DNA of 64,000 nucleotides from Diphasiastrum complanatum. Taxonomy: Eukaryota; Streptophyta; Lycopodiopsida; Lycopodiales; Lycopodiaceae. The notes beneath the pieces are model-generated. The model did not search any database. It saw only the letters and a list, made by a program, of their open reading frames with translations, and had not been told where the DNA came from. Every line of letters begins with the position of its first letter. Position 1 is the first letter of the stretch. A program made the translations under genes and the position numbers. The stretch is taken from contig CM055094.1 in NCBI GenBank assembly GCA_029204225.1, positions 17,822,206 through 17,886,205 of the forward strand. The letters are read 5' to 3'. Below, one piece after another: positions 39,080 through 60,547 of this stretch.

Positions 39080-41293
39080 CTACTCTGTGACATCATGCTT
39101 GCAAATAGGACATAGCTTAGAGTGATTTAGCAACCATTCGGATCCACATTCATGGTGGAAGTTATGACAACAAGGCAATATAATGAGATTCTCTGCTATC
39201 ACGTATTCATTTTGACATACTGCACAAACCCTGCAATTCACATGCCAATTGTTTCAATTTATGTGCTGAAAGACATAGATTGAATGAACCAAATTCCGAT
39301 AGTTAGAAATTCACATAAGAATCAAAATTTATGAGCCAAATTTTGGTACTTAAAATAATCAGATAAAAACCATAATTAGTGAACCATAATTTACCAGTAC
39401 TTAAAATAATCAGATAAAAACCATAATTAGTGAACCATAATTTACCAGTTCTCACACCATTTGCTTTTCTAAACTTATTACGATATCGAAACAAAAGAAA
39501 CGTTGTATAGTTTTAAGAAGATACTTATTCTAATGAGAGAATAGATGTACTCACTCAGATGAGTCTTCAGGGAGAGTCTGATTCTTAGTTCCCTCAAAAA
39601 GAAGCACTTTAAAAGAGCTTACGACTAAAGGTGGTGCCACAATTTTTACATCCTCGAGTAACACAAGGTTCTGCCAGGTATCAACATCAAGTTAAAATTC
39701 ATTTGATTAAAAAAGTTTTCAATCAAGTCTCTGTAGGTGTTTATGCTTCTTTGCACATTTTTTCCCTTATGTCTCTTTATGTGGCCGATGGCAGTCTTGT
39801 GCACATCTCAATTCAAACCGTACATTGATTCAAAAATGTATGCATCGTGACACTTTGGAACTATGATTACGCGAAGCTTCCAGTTGATAATGTTAATGTG
39901 GAAGAAATGGCAAACATTTCATTGGAGGTCTAAGTATTTAAAAATTTGTTAATTCTTCCACCTTCATGAACACAAACTTTCATCAATAAGAACCGACAAG
40001 CAGGCATAAAGAGTAGAAAGAAATGCAAACCTCATATGACATGTTGATTGCCGTAAACTCGTTAGAGCTATCCTGACTGGCAGAAGCAGAGTCTGACAAT
40101 GATAGAGCCAACGCTGAAAATCCAATGGCCAACACAGCAGAGTTGATAAGAATCCCAACTGGAAAACCTTAGCAAGACCTACTGAGAGCTGAAGGAGCTA
40201 CATTTGTTACTTCAAAGGCAGAATCATTCCAGCCACACTCAAGCAATAAGTTAAGACTAGGTTATAAATCCAGCGAAAGAAAAATCTGGTTGCAAAGTAT
40301 ATTAATCACTGCAAATTGTCAAGACATATTCCATCACTGCCTTATTGCAAACATGGGATGGAATAACACAGTTGAATTTTAAATGTGTCATGCGAGCTGA
40401 GTTGGCTCTACCTGCAAAAAAGCCCAGGTCATATGCATGCACAAACAGTTCGAATTAGAATTTCACCCCTTGAAATTTCATACTCCAAGAGGAGTTATAG
40501 CAAGATTACCCAGTGCATTGTGAATACTGGATTCCTCATTATGATGAATTATTTCATCAATTGAATCTATAGAAAGGTAATCATCCAATGCATCCTGCCC
40601 CAAATTTCTTCGTCGCAAAGATCTGCGAGCACGCCTCCTGTTCACATGTGTTGGAGCAACTGCAAAATCCTCAATTTCATCATCACCCACGTACTGAACC
40701 CACCTTTGTTGCTCAATCCTCCTTTCTTCAGCTGCAGTCCGTCTTCGCCGACCTGCAAGTATATTATCAAATCAGATGTAATGAGCTGGAAAAACACTCA
40801 CCCTAAATGCAACACTCAACTGATTATGCACGTACCTAAATTAGGCTATATAAGTCCTTTACCATGCCCATAAACCAGAACTAACAGGAAAACTCTAACA
40901 ACCATGGTCCAAAGCTCAATCCTGAATACCGAAAATCAAACAAAATTGAGTACTGCACCTTTTCCAGCAGACCTCTCGTTCCTACTACTTCTTGTCTGGT
41001 GGGGAGCTTCTTCTAAGTGATCTGCAAAAGAAACACAAACCCATTTGAGAAATTTTATCTAGAATTACATACAGATGCGGCAGTCAAGTAACGAGTAAAC
41101 CCATATCAGAAACGTTTACATATATACAGATTCCACAGTCACATAAATAACATACAGATAGATAGAGAAGACAAATCAATATGAAGGAAGAACCACATTC
41201 GCCTGTGGTTATGATGTGAGAAAAGCATAAACCGGATCTAGGGAGCCCACGAGAGGCAGGGGAATTGGCTACTGTGCTGCTGCTGCTGCTCAT
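39080..41293 (-). CDS. RING-H2 finger protein, probable E3 ubiquitin ligase
   Basis: Six coding exons with GT-AG introns: 41233-41293, 40959-41021, 40510-40752, 40031-40158, 39555-39670 and 39080-39230. All junction phases fit, giving 762 nt and 253 aa. The N-terminus is Ser-rich (MSSSSSTVANSPASRGL), followed by two basic clusters (GRRRR at 42-46; RRRARRSLRRR at 80-90) and an acidic stretch. A hydrophobic segment lies at about 123-143 (GILINSAVLAIGFSALAL), then a Ser-rich part, a short Val/Leu-rich domain, and a C-terminal RING. The RING ligands are C206, C209, C224, H226, H229, C232, C244 and C247 (C3H2C3). RING-H2 proteins recruit E2 enzymes to ubiquitinate substrates; the substrate here is unknown. 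The start is the first ATG of an exon with GA-rich leader upstream. The frame is intact. The exact family is not recognised. Confidence 0.88.
39345..39450. repeat. tandem duplication inside the last RING-H2 intron
   Basis: A unit of about 50 bp beginning CTTAAAATAATCAGATAAAA occurs twice in direct succession. It is near-identical, so recent. Confidence 0.85.
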
Positions 41294-41540
41294 ATCTCTC
41301 GGACTGGTTCTGTGATTGTTCTTGAACTATGGCTCCCTGGCTACTTGCAAAGCAGAGCAGAAACTGAAGCAGCCAAACAAAATTTTCAATTTGGGATCAA
41401 ATAGGTGGCTTCTTCTGAATTTGAACACAAACCCACCTCCAAAACAGCAAAAACTACCTTCCTAAGTAGGCTTTCTCTCTTCCTCAAATGCTTCACCTTT
41501 CTCTCTCGCGCGCGCTGGGCTTTGTAACTGATTCATCCAT
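41294..41540 (-). promoter_or_regulatory. 5' leader/promoter region of the RING-H2 gene
   Basis: In the gene's sense it contains a CGCGCGCGAGAGAGAAAGG stretch, then a leader without other strong features up to the ATG. GA-rich leaders are common in plant genes. The transcription start is not determined. Confidence 0.4.
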
Positions 41541-41840
41541 TAGCCTAATCCAAATTTATCAGCAACATTAAACACGATTAAGGGCTGATTATCCTGGGTT
41601 GATCTAAGGCTACGATGAGGTTAAAGGTTGGCCAATCAATGAGGAATAAGCATTCGTATATATGGATGAATATGCTAAGTGGGGCCTAAGGAATATGTAC
41701 GAAGGGCATATCCTCTAAAATTCCAGGAATATATGTGGACCCAATTCTGGTTGGGTGTGTAGGATGGAGCTTTATGCCAGCTTGCTATATGCAGGCCTAA
41801 TCTTTCATCCTTCCCCTAATCTTTCATCCTTCCATATACT

Positions 41841-41874
<34 letters not shown>

Positions 41875-44290
41875 GTAGATGTCATAATGTTTGTGTTGTG
41901 ATTAGAGATCCAATATATGATTTTGTGGCCAATTTATGATTTAATATATTTGGGGATGCATGTGCATGTGCATATGTTTGTGTTGCAATTAGAGATCCAT
42001 TATACAATTTTGTGGCCAATATATGATTTAATATATATAGGGATGCATGCAAAGATGTAAGCAACTCAGGTTGCCATGGTGGTGACAACATGCACTAATC
42101 CAACACGAATGATGTGCTTGAGAGTTGCAATTATCATTACGAGCTCCTGAGTATCTATCTCCCTTGGATGAAGTTGGCCCCACAACTTCTAAGCACATGC
42201 ATTTGGCTGTGCACTTGGATGGGGATTAAAGGAAAGTTAACAATACTAGTAGGCGGCAGCAAAATGAAAGATTAGCCTTAGGCTCCTCTCTACCCCACAT
42301 TGACCACACAATAAGTTGTGCAAAGTGACAAACGTGCATGGTGTAGTGTAACTTTGATGATTAAGGGCATTCTTGGTGAAGCTAGTTACTTTTTTCTCAG
42401 GCTTCACTTACTTTTTCTAAAAGTTTTGAATTAAAAAATGAACATTGTGGGAGTCTTAATTCATTGTTTAGCTTTTAGCTATTGTGACGTTTCAAAGGAA
42501 GGATATCTATTATGTCATGTGCTCCATGTAATTAGCCCATGAGCTTACTAAATGTAAATGTAGCCATGGAGCTAAATTAGATTAGATGTAGTCAATAGGA
42601 CAGTTAATATAGTGGCTCGAACAACCTCGCTATAATTGTGAATAGCGGACCTGTAATAATGGTTGTAAGGCCCAATTTAGCTAAATAAAGTCCCAAACTT
42701 ATAGTAGAGGCACGAATGACCACTAGAGATAGCTGAGGTCATGCTAAATTTGGAGGCTATTATTGATTTGTCTAATTTTTAACTCTATGTGTTCTTGAAG
42801 CTTCTCTTTGAGAGCTTTCTTGAATGGTTTGTGGTTCATGTGGCTAAAGTCACATGAGAGCTTTGATCATGCTCTAGAAAAAAGCCCTATCCTTTGAATT
42901 TCCATTCATTAATAATGAATGCTTAATTTGTCTAATTTGGTGAAGTTTTGCTACTTTTGTCTATCTTCTTGATTTTTGCCTTGTTTTCATGGTTTCTTGC
43001 ATTTCCATTGTGATTAGATGTTCAAGAATGGATTAGATGTTTTAATGCTAAGATTGGCACGTGACATATTATTAATCTATCATCAACTAAATGATGGGTA
43101 GAATAGAAAAATAATCACCTAAATGATGATATACAACATAAAACTAAAATCATAATATAAAATGGTACAAATCTTAAATAAATACCTATCACTATTTATT
43201 TATTTACTTCCTTAGTTAATTATTGATTAATAATGTCATGTTACGAAATTAGCTTATCTATATCTTAGAATGTAGGAAATTCGTTACAAAACTTTTAGTA
43301 TATTATTAGACTCTTAGTCGATTAAATACAAAATGTTTATTAATAAGAAAATGTATAGTTTAAGTATCAAACCTAATAAAAGAAAGTGAAGCACAAAAAA
43401 GGCAACGAGCTTTGAACTTGAAGAGATGCCCTTTAGGATGACAGTTGCAATACTACACTCTTTTGTTCACACTACACGCCTGACTACATGGTCAAGTGTG
43501 CTTGTCATGTGATTTTTATGGAGAGTCAATTTTTATGGTAATCATAGACGGAGGAGCGTATTTTGCAGGTGCAGCATAATTCTATTGGAGATGGGAAATG
43601 ATATCACTGTTTTTTCAAAACATTGGTATGAACCCCACCTTTAGTGGTGGTGTGAAATACACTCACCCATCATGGACTTGCCACCATTTAATGATGAAGA
43701 AGGATGGTGGGTGCTTGAGAAATATTGACGTATACTCTCAAATAACTGCCATATTGGATGGTGGTATGCTCTTGTCTCCCATGCCTACAGGAGCTTAAAT
43801 GGCTAGCCTATGTGCTCATCGATTGGTCACTTCCCAACTAGGCCCTCACCATTGAAAAATTAGTGTCCACTTATCATGACTAGGAAGAGGACAAAGGATG
43901 GAGTAAGGACTTTATGCCTCCTACTTCTTATGTTTTGTGAAATTTATCCTAACAATAGAGACAATGTGTGTTTTGCATCGACTAAGGTTTGTATCCCAAT
44001 TATATATGCATAGACTCATTAGGGGAGGGCCTACTTCCAAGGGATGGATAGAGGGAAGTTGGCTTTAGTAGCAAGCCTCACAAACTTGCAAACATGAAAT
44101 CTAGAGCATGTAAAAGCCATGAGACTTGCAACTTCCATGTTTTTAGGTGTCGATGTTGAAGAGTGAGGGGAAAGTGCCAAGAAGCAAGAGGATTGCATGT
44201 TGTCATTGACACTAGGCCTATTGCCATTACCTTCTCTAAGTTTCCATTTGTTGCTTACATTATGCATTGCCTTTCAAATGGCAACTAGGA
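41541..44290. other. intergenic, AT-rich, with a small duplication and a TG/GA microsatellite
   Basis: (TG)n(GA)n lies at 41841-41873. A roughly 70-bp segment with TTAGAGATCCA and TTGTGGCCAAT is doubled at about 41889-41960 and 41979-42050. The rest is AT-rich without a recognisable gene; the 66-residue plus-strand frame at 43598 has no family. Confidence 0.55.
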
Positions 44291-44299
44291 TGCCATACG

Positions 44300-45835
44300 A
44301 CTTCAATCTAAGGACACTTGGAACTTCTCTTAGATATGTTTCCAAAGTTCTTTGAAAGCAAGAGATTGTGTTATCAAAAGTATGCTCTTAGACTTAGTAA
44401 GAGCAGGATTGAGCGTGTTGCTCAAAATTTGAAAAATCATGTTGTTACATGTTTTGAGGCATATTGTAAACTTCTCTTGAGAGTAAGTGAAGCATCCAAA
44501 GAGGACACTTACATCACCACTTGTTGCACAAATGACTTTCTTGGACTCATCACATAAAGATGCAAAAGAACCTTTTTCTTCAAACATGCTCAAAGCACCA
44601 TCTTTTTCCAAATGAGTAAATAAGTCATTAGCAACAATCATTTCCAAAGACAAGTTTTCATCACCTTCATTGATGAAGTTAGCTCTCTTCTCACCTTTTC
44701 CATTTTTGCACTTGCCATGTAGTTCCATTGAAGAGCCACCAAGACTTGAAAATCTATGAGTAGAAGAGTTCAAACATGATACTAATTTAGCACCACATGA
44801 CTCCATTTGACTAGTAGGTAGCACTAGTCCATCTTCAAGATCCAATGGATCCAAAACATTGATCATAGATTCACCAAATGTTGCCAAGTTAGCACAACAA
44901 TAACTATCTCCAAGAAGCTCTTAGATCTCAACTTAGATCTAGCATAATGAAGCTCTCTAGACTTTGCATAAGATATACCAATCTTATTGATGCTAGGAAT
45001 TGACTTTTGAAAGTTGAGAGAACCACCAACATCCATTTCTTGAGAAGTTCATTGGTAACATTCATTTTAATGATATGAAGAGCCCTTTTAGCCTTCTTAT
45101 CAAACCTTTGTTGCTCTTGAACTATGGGTGGTGTCTCTCTTCAGTTTCTGCAACTATGTCCATGAGTTCATTCAACTCAAGTAAGGACTCCATCCTCACT
45201 TTCCAAGTAGAGTAGTTTGATGAACTCAACCTATCATTAGTTTCTAGCATGATCCCACCATTGGAAGCCACAAATATAATGATTCTTCAACTTTTAGGCT
45301 CTGTCCTAATGCACCTAGCACTCACTTTTCTCTCAACAACTGATGGATAAGGAGATCTCAGAAGATCTAGGACCCTAAAACACTTCTATCTTGAACCTGG
45401 CTGGTTTCCAAGCATATAAAGGAAGATTGAAACACATGCAACACTTCGCACACACTATGGATTACAGACTCAAACCAACCTGAACACATTCTTGCTTAAG
45501 CTCTCAAACTTTCCAGCAAGTGACCAAATCAAGTTATGATGTGAAGAGTTATTTGCATTTTTAGAAAATACACAAGACTAGGCTGCCAAGAATACCTAGA
45601 ATTAAACAAACTTGATTAACATATGATGAACACACTAGGATATTGATTCAACCTCTAAAACCACATGTAAAACACACTTCTAAAAGTTTATAAACTCCAG
45701 CAAATGATAAATACAAGCTTTAGAGATGAATGAAAGAGCACACTTAGTGAATCACAAGACTAGCTTCACTAGCTTGTCAAATCTTGGTGTTTAGATGTAG
45801 ATCTAAGATCACTTCACATGAAAGCTCTGATACCA
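44300..45835 (-). mobile_element. copia family 2, leader and gag-side remains
   Basis: It lies directly inside the 5' LTR at 45836-46427, with a primer site at 45823-45835 (TGGTATCAGAGCT on the minus strand). A minus-strand frame at about 44887-44330 has no clear domain; part of it resembles 1000-1360 of this window. No pol is present. Broken, with the number of breaks not countable. Confidence 0.6.
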
Positions 45836-46427
45836 TGTGAAAAAAGTGGATCTTGAATGGATCCAAACTCCCAAAATACTTGGATACACATGAACTTGAC
45901 AAAGCATTCAAGAGACAAAAGAAACTAATAAAAGGTATTGATGGCAGCCAAAAACAACAACATACCAGCCCTACAACAGCAGCCTATCACTTTTGGAAAC
46001 CTCTTAAGATCATACACAAAAGCTTGAAGACAATACACAAAGCAATGCTCTCAATGGAAGAAGAAACTGTGACAATGATCTATTGATCTCTCTTAACAAT
46101 ACAATAAGTTTCTCCAACCTGTTCTCCACGAATTTCAGCCTAATATAGGTGAGAGAGATGACTCTCTCTCCTCTCTCTAGAAGTTAGGATCCAATTTTAG
46201 GGCACCAATAGCCTAAATTAGCCAATTTTGGCCTATATGTCCAAATAACATGATTTTGGTGTCATTTCGAAGGTTTTGAAGTTTGAGACTTCTTTAATAT
46301 GAAATATATACTAAAATAAAAGTATCTAGGCCTCTTTCACACGTGTGAAAGGTTAGATCCAAAACTATGTACAAAAATTGCCAATTTAGGCCTCAAACTA
46401 GCTAGGAAATGTTTGACAATTTTCACA
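45836..46427 (-). repeat. copia 5' LTR (family 2)
   Basis: It starts TGTGAAAAAAGTGG on the plus strand and ends GACAATTTTCACA. It is an inverted copy of 29147-29801. The adjoining tRNA-Met primer site shows it is a 5' LTR in minus orientation. It carries TTTCACACGTGTGAAA near 46335. It is 592 bp against 655 bp in the other copy. Confidence 0.9.
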
Positions 46428-46499
46428 TGGAGCACAAAATTATGACAATCTCACTTTCAGTAGGCCCACATATGGTTTTGGGTAAATGTGTAGAACTAG

Positions 46500-47200
46500 C
46501 TAGAGGTGTCGGAATGAGGTATTGTAACGTGCTAGATTGTGTTTTCCTATGCCTATAGGAATGCTAAAAATGCTTGTTATGGCCAACTCAACACATACAT
46601 CAAGATACAAATGTGGTGCTCTCTTTTGGTGTTTTTTGTAGCCCTATTTGTAAAATGAGTTGTAGGCATCGAATTGAAGGTTTTTAAGTTGCTAGATTAT
46701 GATTCTCAGTGCCTACAAGAATGCTAGAAATGCATTTTTTTGTCTCTTACGACATGTATGTGATGCTCGCTTTTCATGTCTTTTTTAGCCCTAATTTCTG
46801 AACTGAGTTGTAGGGATCTAATTAGCATGCCATAGGATGCTATATCGTGTTTTTTGATGCTTATAAGAATGCCATGAATGTATGTTTTGGCCCTTATGAC
46901 ATGTACATCAAGTATTGAACGTGATGCTCACTTTTCATTTCATTTTTAGCCATGATTTGTGAACTAAGCATTAAAAATTTGATTGATATGTCATAGAATG
47001 CTAGATTATGTTTCACTATGTCTATAAGAATGGCATGAATGTCTTTTTTCACCCATATGGCACGTACATCAAGTTTTAAATGTGATGCTCGTTTTTCATT
47101 TTGTTTTTAGCCCTAATTTGTGAATTGAGCACTAAGTATTGAATTGACGTGTCGTAAGATGCTAGCATATCTATGTCTCTTAATGCTTATAAGAATGCCC
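46500..47200. repeat. satellite-like tandem repeat, about 160-bp unit
   Basis: A TGATGCTC motif followed by a TTTTCAT-type run, then TTTTTAGCCCTAATTTGTGAA, recurs at about 46615, 46762, 46923 and 47083, so the period is 147-161 bp. Each unit also carries ACATGTACATCAAG-like and AAGAATGCCATGAATG-like blocks. Copies are diverged. Confidence 0.75.
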
Positions 47201-47548
47201 GTCTTCCACCACCACAGGGGATGTCAAACCTCAACACTAACCATTCCACATCAGAGAGGGATTAGGTCTAGAGCACATCAGACCACTTTGGACAAGTATC
47301 CTTTCTCATGTCCTCCCTTCTCTTTGTGTAAATGAATTTGTTGTGTACTTTAATTTCTAATATGCCCATTGTTTGTCCTTCTCTTTGCCTAAACTACCTT
47401 ACCTTTGATGTGATACTTGAAGAAAGATCAAGGAGGAGAAATAATTTCATGTAAATTCCAACAAAATGTGATCATAATTTGGAACATGAAGACATTTGGG
47501 CAGTCTAGAATATCAGCATGCGATGGAATTAAATCGCACGCGCGCGCG

Positions 47549-47662
<114 letters not shown>

Positions 47663-48193
47663 CAATGATAGACAAAAGGGGTTTTGTCTGTTCTCATTGG
47701 TCCACGTTTGCCCTCAAACTTATTTGAAGTGCATTTGAAATGGCTTGAAAATGACATGTGCATTTAGAAATTTCTAGAGAGAGAACATGTGACTTTAAAA
47801 ACTAATAGAAAGAGAAGTTTCTAGAAAGAGAGGTATAGAAGGGCAAGAGAGAGAAGGAGAGTCGTGCATCAGGGAGAGGTGCTCTTTTTAAGGTTTCAAG
47901 AAAAATTAGCAATAATGTGAGTTGAGAGAGAATGTAGGCTGTTGTGGAGAAAAGTCATTTCGGAGGTTTTCATTGGTCCACGTTTGACCTAAAACATTTT
48001 TGAAGGGCATTGGAAAATGAGTTGAAAAGGAGGTGAAGTGAGAACACTCTCTTTCTAAAAACTTCAAGAAAGAGAACTTTCTAGAGAGAGAATAGGGTAT
48101 AAAATTTGGATGGTAGGAGAGGAAAGCAGCGAGAGAGCGTGAGAATTTTTCGTTTTTTAGGTTTTTTTTAGGGTTTTCTGGTATGGGAGAGAA

Positions 48194-48196
<3 letters not shown>

Positions 48197-48286
<90 letters not shown>
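48197..48286. repeat. (GA)n microsatellite
   Basis: 90 bp of perfect GA. The flank CATTGGTCCACGTTTG at about 47964 also occurs near the previous array (about 47693), so the neighbourhood of the two arrays is duplicated. Confidence 0.97.
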
Positions 48287-48288
<2 letters not shown>

Positions 48289-48289
48289 T

Positions 48290-51200
48290 CTATCAAAAAC
48301 AATAAAGAGAAGGGGATGAAATGGAAGCAACTACAAAATGTCACAACATAAACCTTGACAAACCTGACAACCACTAAAAGCACCTTAGAAGGCTACATCA
48401 AGAAATGACTGTTGCAAGAACTCGAAAGTGCACTAATGCACTCTAAAAAGTGTGTAGTTGATCAATTTAAAAATAAATGTATCAAGTTGATCAAAGAAGA
48501 AGGGTTACCAATATGAGGCGAAAAAAAGATGGTACAGATTAAACCTAGAAAAAACATGCTTAAATATTCAAATAGGCAAACTCAAAGTCTACTATTAAGA
48601 AAATCCTTCTTCGAGGACTAGCTAGCAAGAAAAGACTCAACATAATATTTCACAAAGTTGAATGGTGAACCAATTGCGTGAATGCAAAAGAAGCACAACA
48701 AATTTGTTTCTTGAATGTCACATGGAGAGCTTGAAACACTAGTTCACAAGACATAATTTGCAAAGCCATCAAAATAAAAAAAATATTTGTAATTAGTTGC
48801 TAAAATTGAATTCCAAGGAAAAATGACATAAATAGGATAGCTTTACTTTGCAAATATGAAGAGCAAGAAATCACCCAACTTTCAAATGGAAGTTTTTTTA
48901 GTGCAATAAAACTTTCTAAAATGATTGAGATTTTGCATAATATGAGGGGACTCACTGACAAAAGTGTCTATATAAGGGCTAAAATGAGGACGAAGACCAA
49001 AGACCACAAGAATAGAGTCAACCATTTTAAGAACTTCAAAAAATCCTTGGAATGTATGGAATCCAACAAGACTGGGGAAGTAGCTTTTTTCGCGTAATTT
49101 TTGGATGAAGCGAGAAGACTCAGAGGCCTCCGCAGGATTTGAGTAGGTCAAACGAAGATAAATAATTACAAATAGCAGAACCTATAGCTTCACCACATCG
49201 AGATCATGATGGGTTTTCGGCTTTCATGCGCTAACAACATATTCAAATGCTTTTTGCATACTGCATTGGCGGCCCACAACGGAAGGAAAAAAATCAAGTG
49301 TTGAATATTCTTGGATTTTGAAATGCTAAGTAGGTCTTAGACATTATCTAAATTTTGGCATAGCTTTTGATGAAACTTGAGAGGGTTTTAGTTGATGCAT
49401 ATATGAACATTTGCAAAACAATTCTGGTTTGGATGCAAAAGCTATGTTCTCATGGGTTTGATATTCAAAAAGTTGACTTGTTTGTCTACACCTAATAACA
49501 CAAGTTAATCAAAAACATTAGTTGACTTCCATTGATGTAAATACTTTGTGTTGGTTTACAAAAAATTAATTTAGTAAATACTTTTACCATAAAATATGCC
49601 ACTTGAAAGCTCTCAAACAAATACATATAAGTTCCAAGTAAAGATGAACCAAACTCTCAATATGTTTTTTGTTAAGGAAATGAACTTTCTAGTGATCTTT
49701 ACTTTTGGTTTAAGTCATGTTGGTCTACTTGTTGCACAAATGGGACCATCATATTTATTTAAAAGACCAATTGTCAACGACTAGTCTTTTCCCTGCACTA
49801 AAGTAACAAATTCTACAAGATAAATTGATGAATGTGGCCATTTTGGTGGAATATTAGAACTAGATCATTCACCTTTCCAACTCACATCAAAAAGTTTGCA
49901 TTCAATTTACTCCAAAAACATATAAGCACACTAACTGAAATTTTATGAACAATAAACTGCCATAAAAGAGTGACCCTATATTTATAGATCAAGTTTTGCA
50001 TTGCTTTTGACAACCCTATTTTGTAACTTCATTGTATTGTGCTTGTAAACTAGCTCACAAAATTACTATGATGAGCAAAAACCACATGTTACTTCTATAG
50101 AAATTATCTTATGTTATTTTTATCCTACTTAAAACGCAATTCTACTCTCATATCTTTTAAGTTTTACTTTTTGAATCATGATTCAAAAATTAATGGTGGC
50201 AGAATCTTCCACATTGTCACCGGCAAACAAATTACCTTTATTTTGTAGAATACAAAAATGTTGCGCACAAGCTTTGAAAAAATCTACAACCACAAAACAC
50301 TAAAAATAATTTCATAATGTCACATTAGAAAAGCTTTATATGGTAGATATGATGTAGTAGACTATATAACCAATTCTGACATAAAAAAAACAACAAAAAT
50401 CGTTAGCCCCAATCTCAATTGAGCCAGACTTTTGGGAGCAGAAAACGGTTTGACTATGTACAGTCGTGGAAAAACGATACGGATTAAGCACAACTTCCCA
50501 TAGTCTTTATCTTGTGTATCCATGTATGCCTGAGCAGAAACAAACTTTGGACCTCCAGGTGAGAGAAAGCATCAACAACCAAGAAACTCTTAAGTGGACA
50601 CAATTTCCCATCTTATGCTAGCATATATAACTCAAACTACAAGTGATTCTAGCCAAAAATAAAATTCTCAAAAACTACGTAATGACATTAAAATATATCA
50701 TATCAATGTTTATGTCTAGTATAACACCTGATATGACGAAGGAGCCGTGCAATCATCAACCCGACAACAAAGTCTTAGGCCGTGAACTTTTAGCCAAACT
50801 ACCTTTACTAATGATATGTAATTCTAATTTCTAACCAATTTGACCATGCAAATTAGTTTCAATGAAAATGGGTTTTACAACCGTTTGAATAAGCTGGCCC
50901 ACAGAACAACGAACCAAAAAAGACTAGCGAATTATATACACCTTGTTAAGTGCCACCATGATATGCATCTGAACTTATGATGGCAGATACACTTTAAGTG
51001 AAATGAGTGGCTTCTTCAAGTATTTGCCTTTCAAAAATGCCAATGGTCCTAAAATTCAGATGGGGGGAATTCTCCTCGTTGTGGTTTGATGTAAGGCTAG
51101 AATTTTGCTTGGAAAATTAAGTAGGATGTGAAGACTAGCTAGTAAAAAAGTTTACCTCACTTCATGGTATTACGTTGGCAAAAGAAAAAGATATGCCAAC

Positions 51201-52202
51201 ACGGCTGAAGTTAGAGAGTTGTGATTAGTGTAGGTAGAAAGTTAGAAAGTGCTTGTTTTTGTTCCGGGTATCCTAATGCTTAATTTATGCAATTAAACCA
51301 AACTATCTTCTTCAACTGACCATTTAAAAGCTAGAAAGTTATCTGAAAACTGTGCTAGCTTCAACTCTATCTTTTGTCCATGTTGAGAAGTCTGGAGAAA
51401 GAACCAACATTGCAGTATGATGAGCTATGATTACTGGCTGCCTCGTTGCTAAAGACATCAACAAAGAACAACACGGAGGAATCATGACAGGTTGCAAAAC
51501 AGCTGGAATTTCCCTAGTTACCAATGGACATAAATGCAAGTCAAAGTGGAGGAATAAAAACAGGTTGACAATTCTTGAGTTGAGAAACCAAGACAAATTG
51601 TCCAGGCACAAAAACAGTCCAGACTTAATTCTAAACGATAGCACATCCCAAAGAGTTGAACAAATGCCACTCCAGAATTGTGCACAGATACTTTCCAGAA
51701 CGTGGACTTAAGAGGGTCAATCGAGCCCATGAAATAATGTGGATCAAATAATTCAAAAAAAAAAAATCATGCCTGGTTCCCAACAATAAAAGGTTCACTG
51801 AAGTCAAACTGGCTACAGAACAAAAGACATAATTTTGGCTCATCTTTGCTGCTCAGTTGACTGTTTCTTGTTAAAGAATCCTAATGAAATAATTTCGTTC
51901 AGTTACAGCTGAACTGAAGAGCCTCTTATACTTAACTGAAGATTCTGACTACACCCAATACTATTGCTTCCTGGTCGTGATTAATGTGATTAGAAGCTAA
52001 ATCAAATAGCTGGGCAATCTTGCTACGTATAGAAAACCTGGATGTAACAGCCTCCTAGATAAGTCAATTGTTTGACATTTAGCAATTTAGAATTGCTGCA
52101 AAAGAGCTTAACCTGCGCAGCTGCTTTAAGAAATCCAACTGTCCAAGGAGGGCCCTTTAAAGTGTGTACTATTAGCAGAAATGTGGATATCAGCAGTTTC
52201 TG
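48290..52202. other. AT-rich intergenic region, 3' side of the PP2C gene
   Basis: No open frame with a recognisable domain on either strand. The part from about 51340 to 52202 is less AT-rich and may include the PP2C 3' UTR. No transposon ends were recognised. Confidence 0.5.

Positions 52203-60547
<8,345 letters not shown>

Noticed and set aside
48882-49151. 89-residue minus-strand frame in the AT-rich region
   Set aside because: No recognised domain and no neighbouring exons or homologous copy in the window.
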